A stretch of 64,000 nucleotides of DNA from Litorivicinus sp. (GCA_028339155.1 JAOLBK010000001.1:124001-188000); one strand, 5' to 3'. Shown: positions 29,376 through 41,644, counted from the stretch's first letter. Translations and numbers: made by a program. The notes: generated from the letters alone by a model not told the origin.

Positions 29376-29881
29376 GCGTTGCCTCGGTATACCACGTCAG
29401 GAGTGAGCCCCTGAGCGATTAAAATGAATTCAGCTAGTTCACGAACCGCTCCGTGACCTCCTTGGCTTTGTGTTATGTAATCCGCTTGTGCTCTAACGAT
29501 TTCTGGCGAATTCGGCACGCTTGCGAAGAAGCCGCAAACTTCTGCGGCACTCAGATCTGGGTAATCGTCGCCCATATACCCAAGATCGTCTCGAGTTAAA
29601 TTGAGAGTGGCTGCGATTTCCAAGAGGGCGGCCCCCTTGTCTTCCCTTGCTTGAAAGATAAAATTTACGTCGAGTTCTTCAAATCTTTTCTCAACCATGG
29701 GTGACTTTCTGCCGGTGATAATAGCCACCTGAATTCCTGCCTTTTGTAGTAGTTTAAGCCCTATTCCATCGAGAACATTGAATGCTTTTAGGGCGTCACC
29801 GTTTGGCCCATAATATAAAATCCCATCCGTAAAAACGCCATCTACATCAAAACCCATGAGGCGAACAGTTTTTGCGCTCAT
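29372..29881 (-). CDS. kdsC: 3-deoxy-D-manno-octulosonate 8-phosphate phosphatase
   Basis: KdsC removes the phosphate from Kdo-8-phosphate, giving Kdo for the LPS inner core. The 169-residue HAD-superfamily protein has the nucleophile motif DVDGVFTDG (Asp12 and Asp14), the IITGRKSP motif II and the GDDYPDL motif IV. It lacks a large cap domain, as expected for this tetrameric family. It is coupled to kdsD and lptC by 4-base overlaps. Confidence 0.97.
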   Translation of the reverse strand: MSAKTVRLMGFDVDGVFTDGILYYGPNGDALKAFNVLDGIGLKLLQKAGIQVAIITGRKSPMVEKRFEELDVNFIFQAREDKGAALLEIAATLNLTRDDLGYMGDDYPDLSAAEVCGFFASVPNSPEIVRAQADYITQSQGGHGAVRELAEFILIAQGLTPDVVYRGNA

Positions 29882-30837
29882 ACCACGCCTGCTTGCAGTA
29901 GGTCGTGCATATTTAGAACTCCTGCTAGGCCGTCTTGGTCAGTCACTACGATAGCGTTTACACGCTGCTCTTGCATTAAACGAACTGCTTCAGCAGCCAA
30001 TGAGCCAAGGGCGATCGTGGCTCCTCCCTGTGTCATGTATTCCTTAACAGGTTGATCTGTGATTATTTTTCCAGACTCGAGCGCTCTGCGGAGATCCCCA
30101 TCTGAGAAAACCCCTGCGAGCTGGCCTAGCGGGTCCACAACGGTGGTGATGCCAAGTTTTTTATCGGTCATTTCAATTAATGCCTCTAAAATCGTTGCGT
30201 TCAAAGTGACCTTAGGCATAGAAATACCTGAGTGCATGATGTCATCAACTTTAAGGATTAGCTTACGGCCAAGTGCTCCGCCGGGATGGCTAAACGCGAA
30301 GTCTTCATGAGAAAAGCCTCTTGCTTCTAATAGCGCAATGGCAAGAGCATCACCCATTACAAGAGCAGCGGTGGTACTTGAAGTAGGTGCAAGGTTGAGA
30401 GGGCAGGCCTCCTTGCTGATCCGGACGGATAAATGAGCATCAGAAGCTAGAGCCAACTTAGAGCGTGAATCACCGGTTATGCTGAGCAGAGGAATTCCTC
30501 TCCGCTTGATTGTTGGGATTAATTCCAGGATCTCAGAACTGGCCCCGCTATTCGAAAGAGCTAATACGACATCGGAGCCGGTTAACATGCCTAGATCGCC
30601 GTGTGAGGCGTCTGCGGGGTGCATAAAAAAGGATGGTGTGCCCGTTGAAGCTAAGGTGGCTGAAATTTTACGGCCGATGTGGCCGGATTTCCCCATTCCG
30701 GAGACAACGACGCGGCCCTGGCAATTTACACAGAGAGATGCCGCAATCGAAAAGTTGCTGTCGATTTGCGCGCTTAGTCCGGCTATGGCCTCGAGTTCTA
30801 ATTGAATTGTGCGCTTGGCAGACTCGGTAAAGTTCAT
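29878..30837 (-). CDS. kdsD: Arabinose-5-phosphate isomerase
   Basis: KdsD interconverts ribulose 5-phosphate and arabinose 5-phosphate, the first step to Kdo. From ATG 30837 it has 319 residues: an N-terminal SIS sugar-isomerase domain (GMGKSGHIGRKISATLASTG near 50, and the ALSNSGASSE motif) and a C-terminal pair of CBS domains (about 200-319). This ATG overlaps the yrbG stop (ATGA); an in-frame ATG at 30870 inside yrbG is less likely. The operon continues to kdsC and lptCAB. Confidence 0.96.
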   Translation of the reverse strand: MNFTESAKRTIQLELEAIAGLSAQIDSNFSIAASLCVNCQGRVVVSGMGKSGHIGRKISATLASTGTPSFFMHPADASHGDLGMLTGSDVVLALSNSGASSEILELIPTIKRRGIPLLSITGDSRSKLALASDAHLSVRISKEACPLNLAPTSSTTAALVMGDALAIALLEARGFSHEDFAFSHPGGALGRKLILKVDDIMHSGISMPKVTLNATILEALIEMTDKKLGITTVVDPLGQLAGVFSDGDLRRALESGKIITDQPVKEYMTQGGATIALGSLAAEAVRLMQEQRVNAIVVTDQDGLAGVLNMHDLLQAGVV

Positions 30838-31778
30838 GAGTTGGGCGCAATCATTGCTAAGATGTTCCAAAGATAGCTTACGTACAGCAAAAGAAAAAGT
30901 AATCCGTGGGATCGATTGATTTCTTGTTTAGAGCTAAAGCGTGAAAATAGAAAAAGTAAGACAGTTACGCCAACGGTCCAAGGGAGGTCCCTTAAATACA
31001 CGTCGTTTTCAATAGCAAAAGGAGAAATAACTGCTGCGAGCCCAATCACTCCGAGGAAGTTGAATAAATTGGAGCCAATGACTGTGCCTAGCGCCATATC
31101 TGTATTATTTTTCAAGGCTGAGGCCACGCTGGCAGCGAGTTCTGGCAAGGAAGTTCCAATAGCGATGATTGTGAGCCCAATAATTAGCTCAGATACGCCA
31201 AATTGTCTGGCAAGTTCTACAGCGCCCCAAACGAGTACTTTGGAGCTTCCAATTAACACCAATAGGCTTCCGATCGTTAGGGTAACGGCTGTCCCTAATT
31301 TGTGCTGCGTTATTTCAATCGCGCCTTCTGATTTTTCTTGGTTGCGCACTAAATAATAAAGGACCAGAGGCAGAGCTCCTAATAAAGTTACCCCCGCGAT
31401 CAGATCGAAGGAACCTCGGATTGCTAGTAAGCAGACGCAAATAGACACTATTACCAGCATAGGAAGTTCGCGAGCAATTAGGGGCTTCGGGACTGCTAAC
31501 GGGAGTAAAAATGCCGTGGCTCCCAGAACCAGTGTGATGTTGGTAATATTTGAGCCAAGTGCATTGCCTAATGCCAGGCTTGGGCTGCCATTAGCAGCAG
31601 CCACAGCCGACACTAAAAGTTCGGGAGATGACGTGCCAACGGAAACAATGGTTAATCCTATCAAAAAATGACTCATGCCGAGTCGCGTTGCCAGGTTAGC
31701 TGCCCCCTCGACGAACTTGTCGGCGCTGATAACAGTAAGTCCTATACCCAAGACGACGGCAACGATTGGCCAAATCAT
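30834..31778 (-). CDS. yrbG: YrbG-family Ca2+/cation:proton antiporter
   Basis: This 314-residue membrane protein has the internal duplication of the CaCA cation/Ca2+ exchanger family. Its two alpha repeats are SVGTSSPELLVSAVAA (about 46-61) and AIGTSLPELAASVASA (about 206-221), whose acidic residues bind the cation. About ten membrane segments are visible. The natural substrate of YrbG-type exchangers is not firmly known. It is the first gene of the kdsD-kdsC-lptCAB transcript and is divergent from mlaF. Confidence 0.93.
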   Translation of the reverse strand: MIWPIVAVVLGIGLTVISADKFVEGAANLATRLGMSHFLIGLTIVSVGTSSPELLVSAVAAANGSPSLALGNALGSNITNITLVLGATAFLLPLAVPKPLIARELPMLVIVSICVCLLAIRGSFDLIAGVTLLGALPLVLYYLVRNQEKSEGAIEITQHKLGTAVTLTIGSLLVLIGSSKVLVWGAVELARQFGVSELIIGLTIIAIGTSLPELAASVASALKNNTDMALGTVIGSNLFNFLGVIGLAAVISPFAIENDVYLRDLPWTVGVTVLLFLFSRFSSKQEINRSHGLLFLLLYVSYLWNILAMIAPNS

Positions 31779-31828
31779 TTTACAGCTCCATTGAATGTGG
31801 CGTCATTAAACATGTTGTTGGCAACCTC

Positions 31829-31837
31829 TGCTACACT
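31829..31837 (+). promoter_or_regulatory. Candidate extended -10 promoter of the mla operon
   Basis: In the 92-base gap between yrbG and mlaF, TGCTACACT is an extended -10 element (TG one base before TACACT). The -35 position has no good match. Transcription would begin near 31844, giving a short leader before the mlaF TTG at 31871. This is a sequence-only prediction. Confidence 0.35.
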
Positions 31838-31870
31838 ATTAAAGGAAATTTTGCCAATGAGGGCCTGGTA

Positions 31871-32668
31871 TTGTCCGAATTATTAGATCCTTTTATTACG
31901 GTTGAGAATGTGGTCTTTCGGAGAGAGCGTCGTCTGATTTACGATGGCATCAGCGCTCACGTTCCGCGTGGAAAAATAACCGCTATTGTTGGTCCATCTG
32001 GTGCAGGTAAGACAACTTTGCTTAGGCTAATTGGTGGGCAATTGATACCAGGGTCTGGCGATATAAAAGTGGATGGACTCGTTGTAAACCAACTTAAACG
32101 CAAGCAATTGTTTGAGCTTAGAAAGAGAATGGGTGTGCTTTTTCAATCGGGCGCTCTGTTTGGTGAGTTAAGTGTATTTGATAACGTAGCTTTTCCACTT
32201 AGGGTACATACGGAACTTGACGATGATTTGATTCGTTTAGTGGTGCTAATGAAGCTTGAAGCGGTCGGATTACGTGGAGCTTTTGATTTAATGCCCTATG
32301 AGCTTTCTGGTGGAATGCAACGGAGAGTTGCTCTTGCGCGTGCGATTGCGCTTGATCCTGAAATGATCATGTATGATGAGCCTTTTGTTGGACAAGATCC
32401 AATTGGTCTGGGTGTGCTGCTTGCGCTGGTGAAGCGCTTGAATCAGGCGCTTGATTTGACTTCTATTGTTGTTTCTCATGATCTGAAAGAAACTCTTTCA
32501 ATAGCTGATCATGTGATCATGATGGCTAATCGAGTGGTTGCGTTTGAGGGCACGCCGCAGGCCATGCGGGGTTCAGAGGACAGGTTGGTGCAGCAATTTT
32601 TAAATGGTAGCCCAGACGGACCCGTTAGTTTTCATTATTCTGCGCCCCCCCTTTTGGAAGTCGTGTAG
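31871..32668 (+). CDS. mlaF: Phospholipid transport ATPase MlaF
   Basis: MlaF is the ATPase of the inner membrane MlaFEDB complex, which moves phospholipids between the inner membrane and MlaC to keep outer membrane asymmetry. From the TTG at 31871 it has 265 residues with Walker A GPSGAGKT (41-48), the signature LSGGMQRR, Walker [14 protein letters not shown] and a C-terminal tail ending in a FHYSAPPL segment. I chose this TTG because GAGGG precedes it by 7 bases and the N-terminus then matches the family. A frame open from 31766 overlaps yrbG. Confidence 0.95.
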   Translation: MSELLDPFITVENVVFRRERRLIYDGISAHVPRGKITAIVGPSGAGKTTLLRLIGGQLIPGSGDIKVDGLVVNQLKRKQLFELRKRMGVLFQSGALFGELSVFDNVAFPLRVHTELDDDLIRLVVLMKLEAVGLRGAFDLMPYELSGGMQRRVALARAIALDPEMIMYDEPFVGQDPIGLGVLLALVKRLNQALDLTSIVVSHDLKETLSIADHVIMMANRVVAFEGTPQAMRGSEDRLVQQFLNGSPDGPVSFHYSAPPLLEVV

Positions 32669-33450
32669 TGTTGGGCTACTTGCAACGAATTGGGTTGGCT
32701 GCATTATCTCAATTATCCAATTTAGGTCGTGCTGGACTTATTTTGGCGCAAGCCGTTTTTGGGCGGTCCCGGGCTGGTATCCATTGGCACCTTTTGATTG
32801 ACCAGGTGTACGCGGTGGGAGTTCTATCCCTGAGTATAATTATTGTCAGCGGATTGTTTATCGGGATGGTTCTGGGCCTGCAGGGTTATACCATTTTAGT
32901 AAACTATGGAAGTGAGCAGGCGCTAGGCCAAATGGTAGCCTTATCACTGACGCGTGAGTTAGGTCCGGTTGTGACGGCCTTACTTTTCGCTGGTCGAGCG
33001 GGTTCTGCGTTGACCGCAGAAATTGGCTTAATGAAAGTGACCGAGCAACTTGCAAGTCTAGAAATGATGGGTATTGATCCGTTAAGACGAGTCGTGGCCC
33101 CGCGCTTTTGGGCTGGCGTAATCAGCCTTCCAATTTTATCTTTGATTTTTGTGAGTGTCGGATGCTTGGGCGGCGCTCTGGTGGGTGTTAGTTGGCTTGG
33201 CATAGACTCTGGTTCGTTTTGGGCCAATATGCAGGCATCTGTAAGTTTTTATGATGATGTAGTGAATGGCATGATTAAATCCGTAATATTTGCATTAGTT
33301 GTAACCTGGATCGCGGTTTATCAAGGTTTTGATCTTATTCCGACTTCTGAGGGCATTGCGAGAGCTACCACCCGAACGGTTGTCTATGCATCTTTAGCGA
33401 TCTTAGGTCTCGACTTCTTTTTGACTGCAGTTATGTTTGGAGGGATTTAG
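32668..33450 (+). CDS. mlaE: Phospholipid transport permease MlaE
   Basis: MlaE is the permease of the MlaFEDB complex. The 260-residue protein has about five to six membrane segments and the MlaE/permease signature around [20 protein letters not shown] and [17 protein letters not shown]. The GTG start overlaps the last base of the mlaF stop, and mlaD follows immediately after its stop. Confidence 0.97.
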   Translation: MLGYLQRIGLAALSQLSNLGRAGLILAQAVFGRSRAGIHWHLLIDQVYAVGVLSLSIIIVSGLFIGMVLGLQGYTILVNYGSEQALGQMVALSLTRELGPVVTALLFAGRAGSALTAEIGLMKVTEQLASLEMMGIDPLRRVVAPRFWAGVISLPILSLIFVSVGCLGGALVGVSWLGIDSGSFWANMQASVSFYDDVVNGMIKSVIFALVVTWIAVYQGFDLIPTSEGIARATTRTVVYASLAILGLDFFLTAVMFGGI

Positions 33451-33912
33451 ATGTATTCACGTCGTTTAGAAATTAGCGTCGGAGGCTTTGTTTTATTTGG
33501 TGCGCTTTGCTTGGCTTTTTTGGCGCTCGAAGTTAGTGGTCTTGCTCAAACAAGATCTACAGAGACTTATCAAATTAGCGCAAGGTTCGATAATGTAGCA
33601 GGCCTTACAGCACGAGCTAAAGTGAGTGCGGCAGGAGTAACGGTGGGCCGGGTAATAGGCATTCGATATGATGATAAAACTGCTGCGGCTCTCGTAGATA
33701 TTGAGATCAATGATCAGTTTGCGACATTTTCAGCGGACACTTCTGCCTCTATTTTTACAGCTGGATTGTTGGGTGAAAAATACATTGGCTTAGCAACGGG
33801 TGCTGATACTGTTTTTTTGAAGGATGGAGATGTGATTTATGACACGCAGTCGTCCATAGTACTCGAGGAGTTGATTGGAAAATTTTTACTGAATATGGGG
33901 TCAAATAAATGA
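33451..33912 (+). CDS. mlaD: MCE-domain phospholipid transport protein MlaD
   Basis: MlaD forms a hexameric MCE ring anchored in the inner membrane that channels lipids. The 153-residue product has an N-terminal membrane helix (about residues 8-29) and one MCE domain (about 38-117), including AKVSAAGVTVGRVIGIRYD and the GLLGEKYIGL segment. It is about 30 residues shorter than the E. coli protein at the C-terminal helix. It overlaps mlaC by 4 bases. Confidence 0.96.
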   Translation: MYSRRLEISVGGFVLFGALCLAFLALEVSGLAQTRSTETYQISARFDNVAGLTARAKVSAAGVTVGRVIGIRYDDKTAAALVDIEINDQFATFSADTSASIFTAGLLGEKYIGLATGADTVFLKDGDVIYDTQSSIVLEELIGKFLLNMGSNK

Positions 33913-34517
33913 GATTTTTGTTGAGTCTGATTATTCCATTCAGTCTAAGTGTTCTCGCTCAGGCTGATAGTGATCCGAAGGCTGCAACAGCGTCACTTTT
34001 TGTTGCAAGGGATGCTTTTTATGCAGATGTCAGCAAATTTCGCGCTGGAGATTTGTCTGAAGAGCAACTAGTGCAGCGTATCGCGGAGCAATTTATTCCT
34101 TTGATTGATGATCGAAAGATTGCGCTTCGCGTTATGGGTCGGTTTGCACGCCAGGCGACCGAGGACCAGCGTAAAAAATTTACTGTTCGACTGCAGTCAA
34201 GTTTGGTTGACACTTATGCTCGCGGCTTAGCGGCTTATGGGGGAGAGCGACTGGTGCTTCCAGAAGAGGCGATGATATTAAGGACTGGCAGGGCCAGAGT
34301 GGAAGCAAAGCTTGAAAGTCCCGGCAAAGATCCATTGCCAATTCAGTTTGCCCTCGGTTATGACGAGAAGCGCGGCTGGATAGTGGAAAATGTAGTGATT
34401 GCTGGCATTAATTTGGGTTTAACACTTCGCAATCAATTTGCTGATTTAGTGAGGACTAGCGGCAGTGTTGACGGCGCTATCAATGCTTGGACTTTAAGCG
34501 TAGGGGGCTCCGGTTAA
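33909..34517 (+). CDS. mlaC: Periplasmic phospholipid-binding protein MlaC
   Basis: MlaC ferries phospholipids across the periplasm between the outer membrane MlaA complex and MlaFEDB. The 202-residue product has a signal peptide (hydrophobic residues 3-17, likely cleaved after LAQA) and the Tol-Tol-Ttg2 fold, with MGRFARQATEDQRKKF near 77 and GYDEKRGWIVENVVIAGINL near 150. The ATG overlaps the mlaD stop (ATGA). Confidence 0.95.
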   Translation: MRFLLSLIIPFSLSVLAQADSDPKAATASLFVARDAFYADVSKFRAGDLSEEQLVQRIAEQFIPLIDDRKIALRVMGRFARQATEDQRKKFTVRLQSSLVDTYARGLAAYGGERLVLPEEAMILRTGRARVEAKLESPGKDPLPIQFALGYDEKRGWIVENVVIAGINLGLTLRNQFADLVRTSGSVDGAINAWTLSVGGSG

Positions 34518-34519
34518 TC

Positions 34520-34781
34520 GTGTGGGTGCTAAAAAAATCAGATTATCTAACTCCGTGGCCAACTTTGAAAAAGTATGGAGTTGAGGCAATCGTGGCCGGC
34601 GAAACCACTATTGATGTGAGTGCTTGGACTGAAGCTAGTACTGCGCATTTAGCGGTTCTTGTGCTCTGGTGGCGAGAGGCTCAATCGCGTGGCACAAGGT
34701 TGAATTTTCTGGGGTTGAATTCCACGTTTCAAACCCTTGCCGAGCTCGGTGGCGTTCAATTTATTGAGACAGGAGAGTTAG

Positions 34782-34795
<14 letters not shown>
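34520..34795 (+). CDS. mlaB: STAS-domain protein MlaB
   Basis: MlaB is the cytoplasmic STAS protein that binds MlaF and is needed for its activity. The roughly 91-residue product shows a degenerate STAS pattern (DVSAWTEASTAHLAVLVLWWREAQSRG), with the motif threonine region STAHLA. The start is uncertain: GTG at 34520 or 34526 lies just after the mlaC stop, and a TTG at 34487 would overlap mlaC. Position between mlaC and ibaG is the standard one and carries much of the identification. It overlaps ibaG by 14 bases. Confidence 0.82.
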
Positions 34796-36931
<2,136 letters not shown>

Positions 36932-36942
<11 letters not shown>

Positions 36943-38233
36943 TCCGACTCGATTTAAAGCTAGTGACTCTAATTTCTTCGAGCGCCTCGTGACATTGACT
37001 GACTGGGAGTTAGTTTCCGATGTTGATCGGCAAGCGCGTGTTTCGGAGATCATTTCAGATGTCCGTAAACGTGGGGACCAAGCGGTCTTGGAGCTAACTC
37101 AAAAGCTTGATCGGAATCCGGCGACAGAAATCAGCCAACTCATTCTATCAGCAGATGAGCTAGAGCATTCCTATGACGCACTGTCTAATGATGTCAGGGG
37201 TGCTCTGGAGGTCGCTTGTAATCGGATTTGGGCGTTTCATGAGGCACAGCGTGAGTCGAGCTGGCGTTTACCCGAAAAAGATCCGGGCATTACTCTTGGG
37301 CAAGAGGTTCGGCCAATGCAGCGGGTTGGCTTGTATGTTCCGGGCGGAAAAGCCGCCTATCCATCATCTGTTTTGATGAATGCTATACCAGCCAAGGTTG
37401 CCGGCGTCCCTCTCGTTCAGATGGTCGTGCCTGCCCCTGGAGGAGAGCTTAGCTCCGTCGTTTTGGCTGCGGCATATTTAGCCAAGGTTGATCGTGTAAT
37501 AACCATTGGCGGGGCCCAGGCAGTCGCAGCTTTGGCTTATGGTACGGAGTCAGTGACGGGGGTTGATAAAATTGTGGGCCCCGGCAATGCCTGGGTAGCG
37601 ACAGCTAAAAAACAGGTTTTCGGCAAGGTTGGGATTGATATGATTGCAGGCCCGTCGGAAGTTTTGATTTATGTAGAACCGCCAATGAACCCAGATTGGG
37701 TGGCAATGGATCTTTTTAGTCAGGCTGAGCATGATGAGGAAGCGCAATCCATCCTGATTTCCAGCGATGCGGATTATCTCGATCTAGTGATTCAAGCCAT
37801 GAACCGGCTTGTCCCCGCACTTGAACGATCAGAAATAATCACCAAGTCAATTAATCACAGGTGTCTGGTTATTGAGGTCGTTGATCGCTCAGAGGCAGTG
37901 GATGTGATCAATCGAATTGCGCCAGAACATCTCGAGCTCTGCGTAGATGATCCTGAACTTATGTTGCCGATGATTCAGAATGCTGGTGCCATTTTTATGG
38001 GACGGTTTACGCCTGAAGCTCTTGGTGATTATTGTGCTGGCCCCAATCATGTTTTACCAACGTCTGGGGCCGCTCGGTTTGCTTCACCGCTTGGAGTATA
38101 TGACTTTATAAAACGCTCATCTGTAATTCAGTGCACAGCCGAAGGCGCAAAAAAAATTGCTAGAGTGGCATCAACGCTCGCTCGCTCAGAAGGTCTCACG
38201 GCTCATGCAAAATCTGCAGAGTACCGATTTTGA
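36932..38233 (+). CDS. hisD: Histidinol dehydrogenase
   Basis: HisD oxidises histidinol to histidine in two NAD-dependent steps with a zinc ion. From ATG 36932 it has 433 residues, with the [19 protein letters not shown] block, the [16 protein letters not shown] segment, [11 protein letters not shown] and the RIAPEHLEL active-site motif (Glu-His). An in-frame ATG three codons earlier is an alternative. The start overlaps hisG by 11 bases. Confidence 0.98.
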
Positions 38234-39318
38234 ACCGCGACCAATTTATTCAGCGAATAATACCCCAGTCGATTATCGAGAGCGCTGCTTATCAAGTAGT
38301 TGATTCTACAGGTATGATTAAGCTGGACGCTATGGAGAACCCATATAGTTGGCCTGATTCGCTTCGGTCATCTTTAGCTAACCGCCTTGCTGCTTGCGAG
38401 TTGAATCGTTATCCCGACCCGTCCGCTAGGGCAGTTAGAACATCCATCAAGTCCTGGATGAAAATTCCAAATGCACTATCTGTCCTGTTTGGAAATGGCT
38501 CAGATGAAATTATCGCATTACTCATTTCGAGCTTGATTGGTTCAGGACGATCTGTTTGTGCTCCCGATCCAAGTTTTGTGATGTTTAAGGTGTTGGCAAA
38601 GCAATTTCGTGTGCCCTTTCACGCTTTGCCATTAGATGAGGAAATGGATCTGGATACAGGGCAGTGGATCGAGGGACTCAATTCTAATGATGCTGGCATT
38701 GTTTTTGTGCCGCAGCCTAATAATCCGACTGGAAATTTGTTTACGGATGATCGCTTGAGAGCTGTAGTCGAATCCACTGATGCTTTGGTGGTGATTGACG
38801 AGGCATATACAGCATTTACGGATGCGGATTATATAGATTGGGCAGAAAAATATCCCAATGTGCTTATCATGCGGACCTTGTCCAAGATCGGATTAGCCGG
38901 GAGCCGATTCGGTTTATTAATAGGGGCCCCTGAGTGGATTAGTGAATACGATAAGCTTCGTCTGCCCTATAATATTAATACTCTGTCACAGGCTGCAGTT
39001 GTCTTTGCGCTTGAGCATTCTGAAATTCTTGAGGAGCAGAGTGCTGCGATCCGAAGTGAGCGCCAGCGTTTGACCCTGGAGCTTGAGCATAGAAACGTAA
39101 AGGTTTGGCCATCGGAAGCTAATTTTATTCTAGTTGAGATGCCAAAAGGGCGCGCTTTTGAAATTTTTGAGGGCTTGAAATCGGTCAATATTTTAGTCAA
39201 GTGCTTGGATGGGGTTCATCCAGCATTAGCAGATACGTTGCGAATCACCGTCGGTATCCCATGCGAATCTGATGCAATGCTGATGGTGTTGGATCAGTTA
39301 CTGGATACTGGGCGCTGA
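38230..39318 (+). CDS. hisC: Histidinol-phosphate aminotransferase
   Basis: HisC is the PLP-dependent class I/II aminotransferase that makes histidinol phosphate. The 362-residue protein has LFGNGSDEIIALL, the PNNPTGN motif near residue 163, the VIDEAYTAF block and the PLP lysine in TLSKIGLAGSRFG near 220. The start is TTG overlapping the hisD stop (TTGA). Its end overlaps the protease gene on the other strand by 25 bases. Confidence 0.96.
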   Translation: MNRDQFIQRIIPQSIIESAAYQVVDSTGMIKLDAMENPYSWPDSLRSSLANRLAACELNRYPDPSARAVRTSIKSWMKIPNALSVLFGNGSDEIIALLISSLIGSGRSVCAPDPSFVMFKVLAKQFRVPFHALPLDEEMDLDTGQWIEGLNSNDAGIVFVPQPNNPTGNLFTDDRLRAVVESTDALVVIDEAYTAFTDADYIDWAEKYPNVLIMRTLSKIGLAGSRFGLLIGAPEWISEYDKLRLPYNINTLSQAAVVFALEHSEILEEQSAAIRSERQRLTLELEHRNVKVWPSEANFILVEMPKGRAFEIFEGLKSVNILVKCLDGVHPALADTLRITVGIPCESDAMLMVLDQLLDTGR

Positions 39319-40436
39319 CCGATTGTTAGTGAAAGTTCGGTAGGCTGTCCGTTTCGCAAAAGCTTAATGGAGACCTGTGTGCCGGGCTCCAACTTTGCCG
39401 CTTGATTCATCGCCTTGCGGCTGTCTAGTAGCCGGATTTCGTTTATGTGTGTCAAAATGTCGCCAGGCAAAATGCCTCCATTGGCCGCTGGACTATGTCG
39501 GTAAATGCCCGAGACTAAGATTCCTGTGGCCTGAGCCACTCCGAATGATCGAGATAATTCTTCTGTAAGTGGTTTTGTTTCGATGCCAAGCCAACCGCGA
39601 ATAACTTGCCCATGTTCTATCAGTTCAGACATAACGTAGGCGGCCATGGCAGACGGAATTGCATAACTAATGCCGTTGTAGTCCCCATTTCGTGTGAAAA
39701 TTGCAGTATTAATGCCGATGAGTTCTCCGCGCACATTGATCAGTGCTCCACCTGAATTTCCAGGGTTGATTGCTGCGTCGGTTTGAATAAAGTTCTCATA
39801 TGTCGATAAGCCCACTTGATCTCGGCCGGTGGCGCTTAAGATACCCATCGTTACAGTTTGCCCTATCCCGAACGGATTTCCGATGGCAAAAACCAGGTCG
39901 CCTATCTGACCGGGAGATGTGGCGAGAATAAGTTGAGGGAGGTCCTGTTCTTCGATCCTCAACACAGCTATATCGGTGTCTGGGTCTACGCCGACCACGG
40001 TGGCTTTCGAAATACGGCCATCCCGGAGTTCTACGACGATACCATCTGCACCGGAGACGACGTGGTGATTTGTTAGTATATAACCGTTAGCGGAAACAAT
40101 AACTCCTGATCCTAAGCTAGACCCCGTTCGTTCACGTTTTGGGTCACTGGACAGATTAAAGAAGTTGCTTAAGAGAGGGTCTTTCGAAAGTGGATGTGCT
40201 CGTGTTTCTACAATTGTCGTGGTGTAGATGTTAACGACAGCTGGAGCCGCGCGTTCGACTGCGTCTGCGTAGCTAGATTGACGTGATAAGGGGGGCTGGA
40301 ATGGCATCGGTTCGACAATATTTAGTTCAACGCCACGGGCTCGGCCAGCCAACTCTGGAAACTCGCGTATGATCAATAGTGCGACTAAGATTCCTGTTAT
40401 GACGGGCCAGAGAATTCGCGTGATTTGTTGTAACAT
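39294..40436 (-). CDS. algW: Periplasmic serine protease of the DegS/AlgW type
   Basis: DegS/AlgW proteases sense misfolded outer membrane proteins through a PDZ domain and cut the anti-sigma factor RseA/MucA to release the envelope-stress sigma factor. The 380-residue protein has one N-terminal membrane helix (about 8-24), a trypsin-like domain with catalytic His125 (TNHHVV), Asp155 (DTDIAVL) and Ser228 (GNSGGAL), and one PDZ domain (about 280-370). A single PDZ and a membrane anchor separate it from DegP/DegQ. The hisC-algW neighbourhood is as in Pseudomonas. Confidence 0.93.
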   Translation of the reverse strand: MLQQITRILWPVITGILVALLIIREFPELAGRARGVELNIVEPMPFQPPLSRQSSYADAVERAAPAVVNIYTTTIVETRAHPLSKDPLLSNFFNLSSDPKRERTGSSLGSGVIVSANGYILTNHHVVSGADGIVVELRDGRISKATVVGVDPDTDIAVLRIEEQDLPQLILATSPGQIGDLVFAIGNPFGIGQTVTMGILSATGRDQVGLSTYENFIQTDAAINPGNSGGALINVRGELIGINTAIFTRNGDYNGISYAIPSAMAAYVMSELIEHGQVIRGWLGIETKPLTEELSRSFGVAQATGILVSGIYRHSPAANGGILPGDILTHINEIRLLDSRKAMNQAAKLEPGTQVSIKLLRNGQPTELSLTIGQRPVSSN

Positions 40437-40460
40437 TGAATATCCGAAAAGAGAAAAATC

Positions 40461-41219
40461 ATGATTAGTTTACACGCACTAATAGAAATCCTCGATGACT
40501 GGATGCATCCAGAAGATTTTAGCGATTATGCACCGAACGGATTGCAGATTGAAGGACGGGCGACTGTTCGTAAATTGGCTCTCGGGGTTACCGCATCGGC
40601 CGAGGTAATCGATGGCGCGGTTCAATGGGGCGCCGATGCACTATTAGTCCACCATGGATATTTTTGGCGGAATGAACCGCAAGTGCTGATTGGTATGAAG
40701 GGCGCTCGTGTGAAAAAATTATTTGCTAACAACTTGTCGTTGTTGGCCTATCACTTGCCCTTGGATTGCCACGTTGACTTTGGCAATAATCGAGCTTTAT
40801 TAGATGAACTAAGGTATGCGGATTGTCAGCCAGTAGAGGGTGAAAAAGGGCTCCTCTGGATGGCAATGCTTAATCCGCCTGAAACCTTGGAAATGGTAGG
40901 GAAGAGAATAGCAATGGTACTCCAGCGAGAGCCATTGCTAGTGTCGTCGCCGCGTGGTTCGGAGTGTATTGAAAAACTCATTGTTTGCACTGGTGGTGCG
41001 CAGGATTATTTGGGTAGAGCTGCCGCCTTGGGTGCAGATGCTTACTTGTCTGGGGAAATTTCCGAACGCACTACTCACGAAGCCCGCGAGCTAGGCGTGC
41101 ATTATATCGCTGCGGGTCATCATGCTACTGAACGCTTCGGTATTCAGGCCTTGGGACAAAAACTATCCAGCGAGCTTAGATTAGAGGTCGCCTTCTTTGA
41201 TGATTTTAATCCGGCTTAG
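40461..41219 (+). CDS. Nif3/YbgI-family metal-binding protein
   Basis: The 252-residue protein belongs to the Nif3 (NGG1p-interacting factor 3, YbgI) family, often annotated GTP cyclohydrolase 1 type 2, a label with little direct evidence. The dinuclear metal site is visible as VHHGYFW (near 63), HLPLDCH (near 97) and GHHATE (near 218). It lies divergent from the protease gene with 24 bases between. Its stop codon abuts the zapG stop on the other strand. Confidence 0.92.
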   Translation: MISLHALIEILDDWMHPEDFSDYAPNGLQIEGRATVRKLALGVTASAEVIDGAVQWGADALLVHHGYFWRNEPQVLIGMKGARVKKLFANNLSLLAYHLPLDCHVDFGNNRALLDELRYADCQPVEGEKGLLWMAMLNPPETLEMVGKRIAMVLQREPLLVSSPRGSECIEKLIVCTGGAQDYLGRAAALGADAYLSGEISERTTHEARELGVHYIAAGHHATERFGIQALGQKLSSELRLEVAFFDDFNPA

Positions 41220-41561
41220 TTAAAGCAGTTGGCCGCGAGATTCAGCATAGTCACGAGGGGGTGAATTTTCTGCAGGCAACTTTTTTGCAGTTGGCGACAC
41301 GGATGCGTTCTCGCCACGAATTTCATTAACTAGTGCCGATTGTTTCGCAGCCAATACGGCTAGAATCTCTTCAATTTCTGCGAGGTGGCCTTCGATTTCA
41401 TTTGTGACCACAGAACTGCGCGCCTCTGCTAGGGTTTTCGCGCGTTCAAAATCTGGGGATGTTACCGCAATAGTCTGATTTGGTTTCAGCATCCAGCCTG
41501 CGCCAATTCCTAGCGTGAAAGCTAGTGCTATTACTCCGATGATAGTCTCGGTTAGTTCCAC
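41220..41561 (-). CDS. zapG: ZapG/YhcB-family inner membrane protein (DUF1043)
   Basis: The 113-residue product has an N-terminal membrane helix with a glycine-rich face (about residues 6-23), a predicted coiled-coil region (about 38-80) and a polar proline-rich tail. This is the YhcB/ZapG family, which connects cell division and envelope synthesis in E. coli. Identification is by architecture and by position near zapE and the protease gene; similarity is moderate. It is convergent with the Nif3-family gene. Confidence 0.78.
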   Translation of the reverse strand: MELTETIIGVIALAFTLGIGAGWMLKPNQTIAVTSPDFERAKTLAEARSSVVTNEIEGHLAEIEEILAVLAAKQSALVNEIRGENASVSPTAKKLPAENSPPRDYAESRGQLL

Positions 41562-41644
41562 TCTACACTCCGATTTTTTGATATTGTACGAAGTTTTTTG
41601 GCTAAGAGCGAGATCTGTGAGCGCTATTAGAGTTTGAGAGGCTT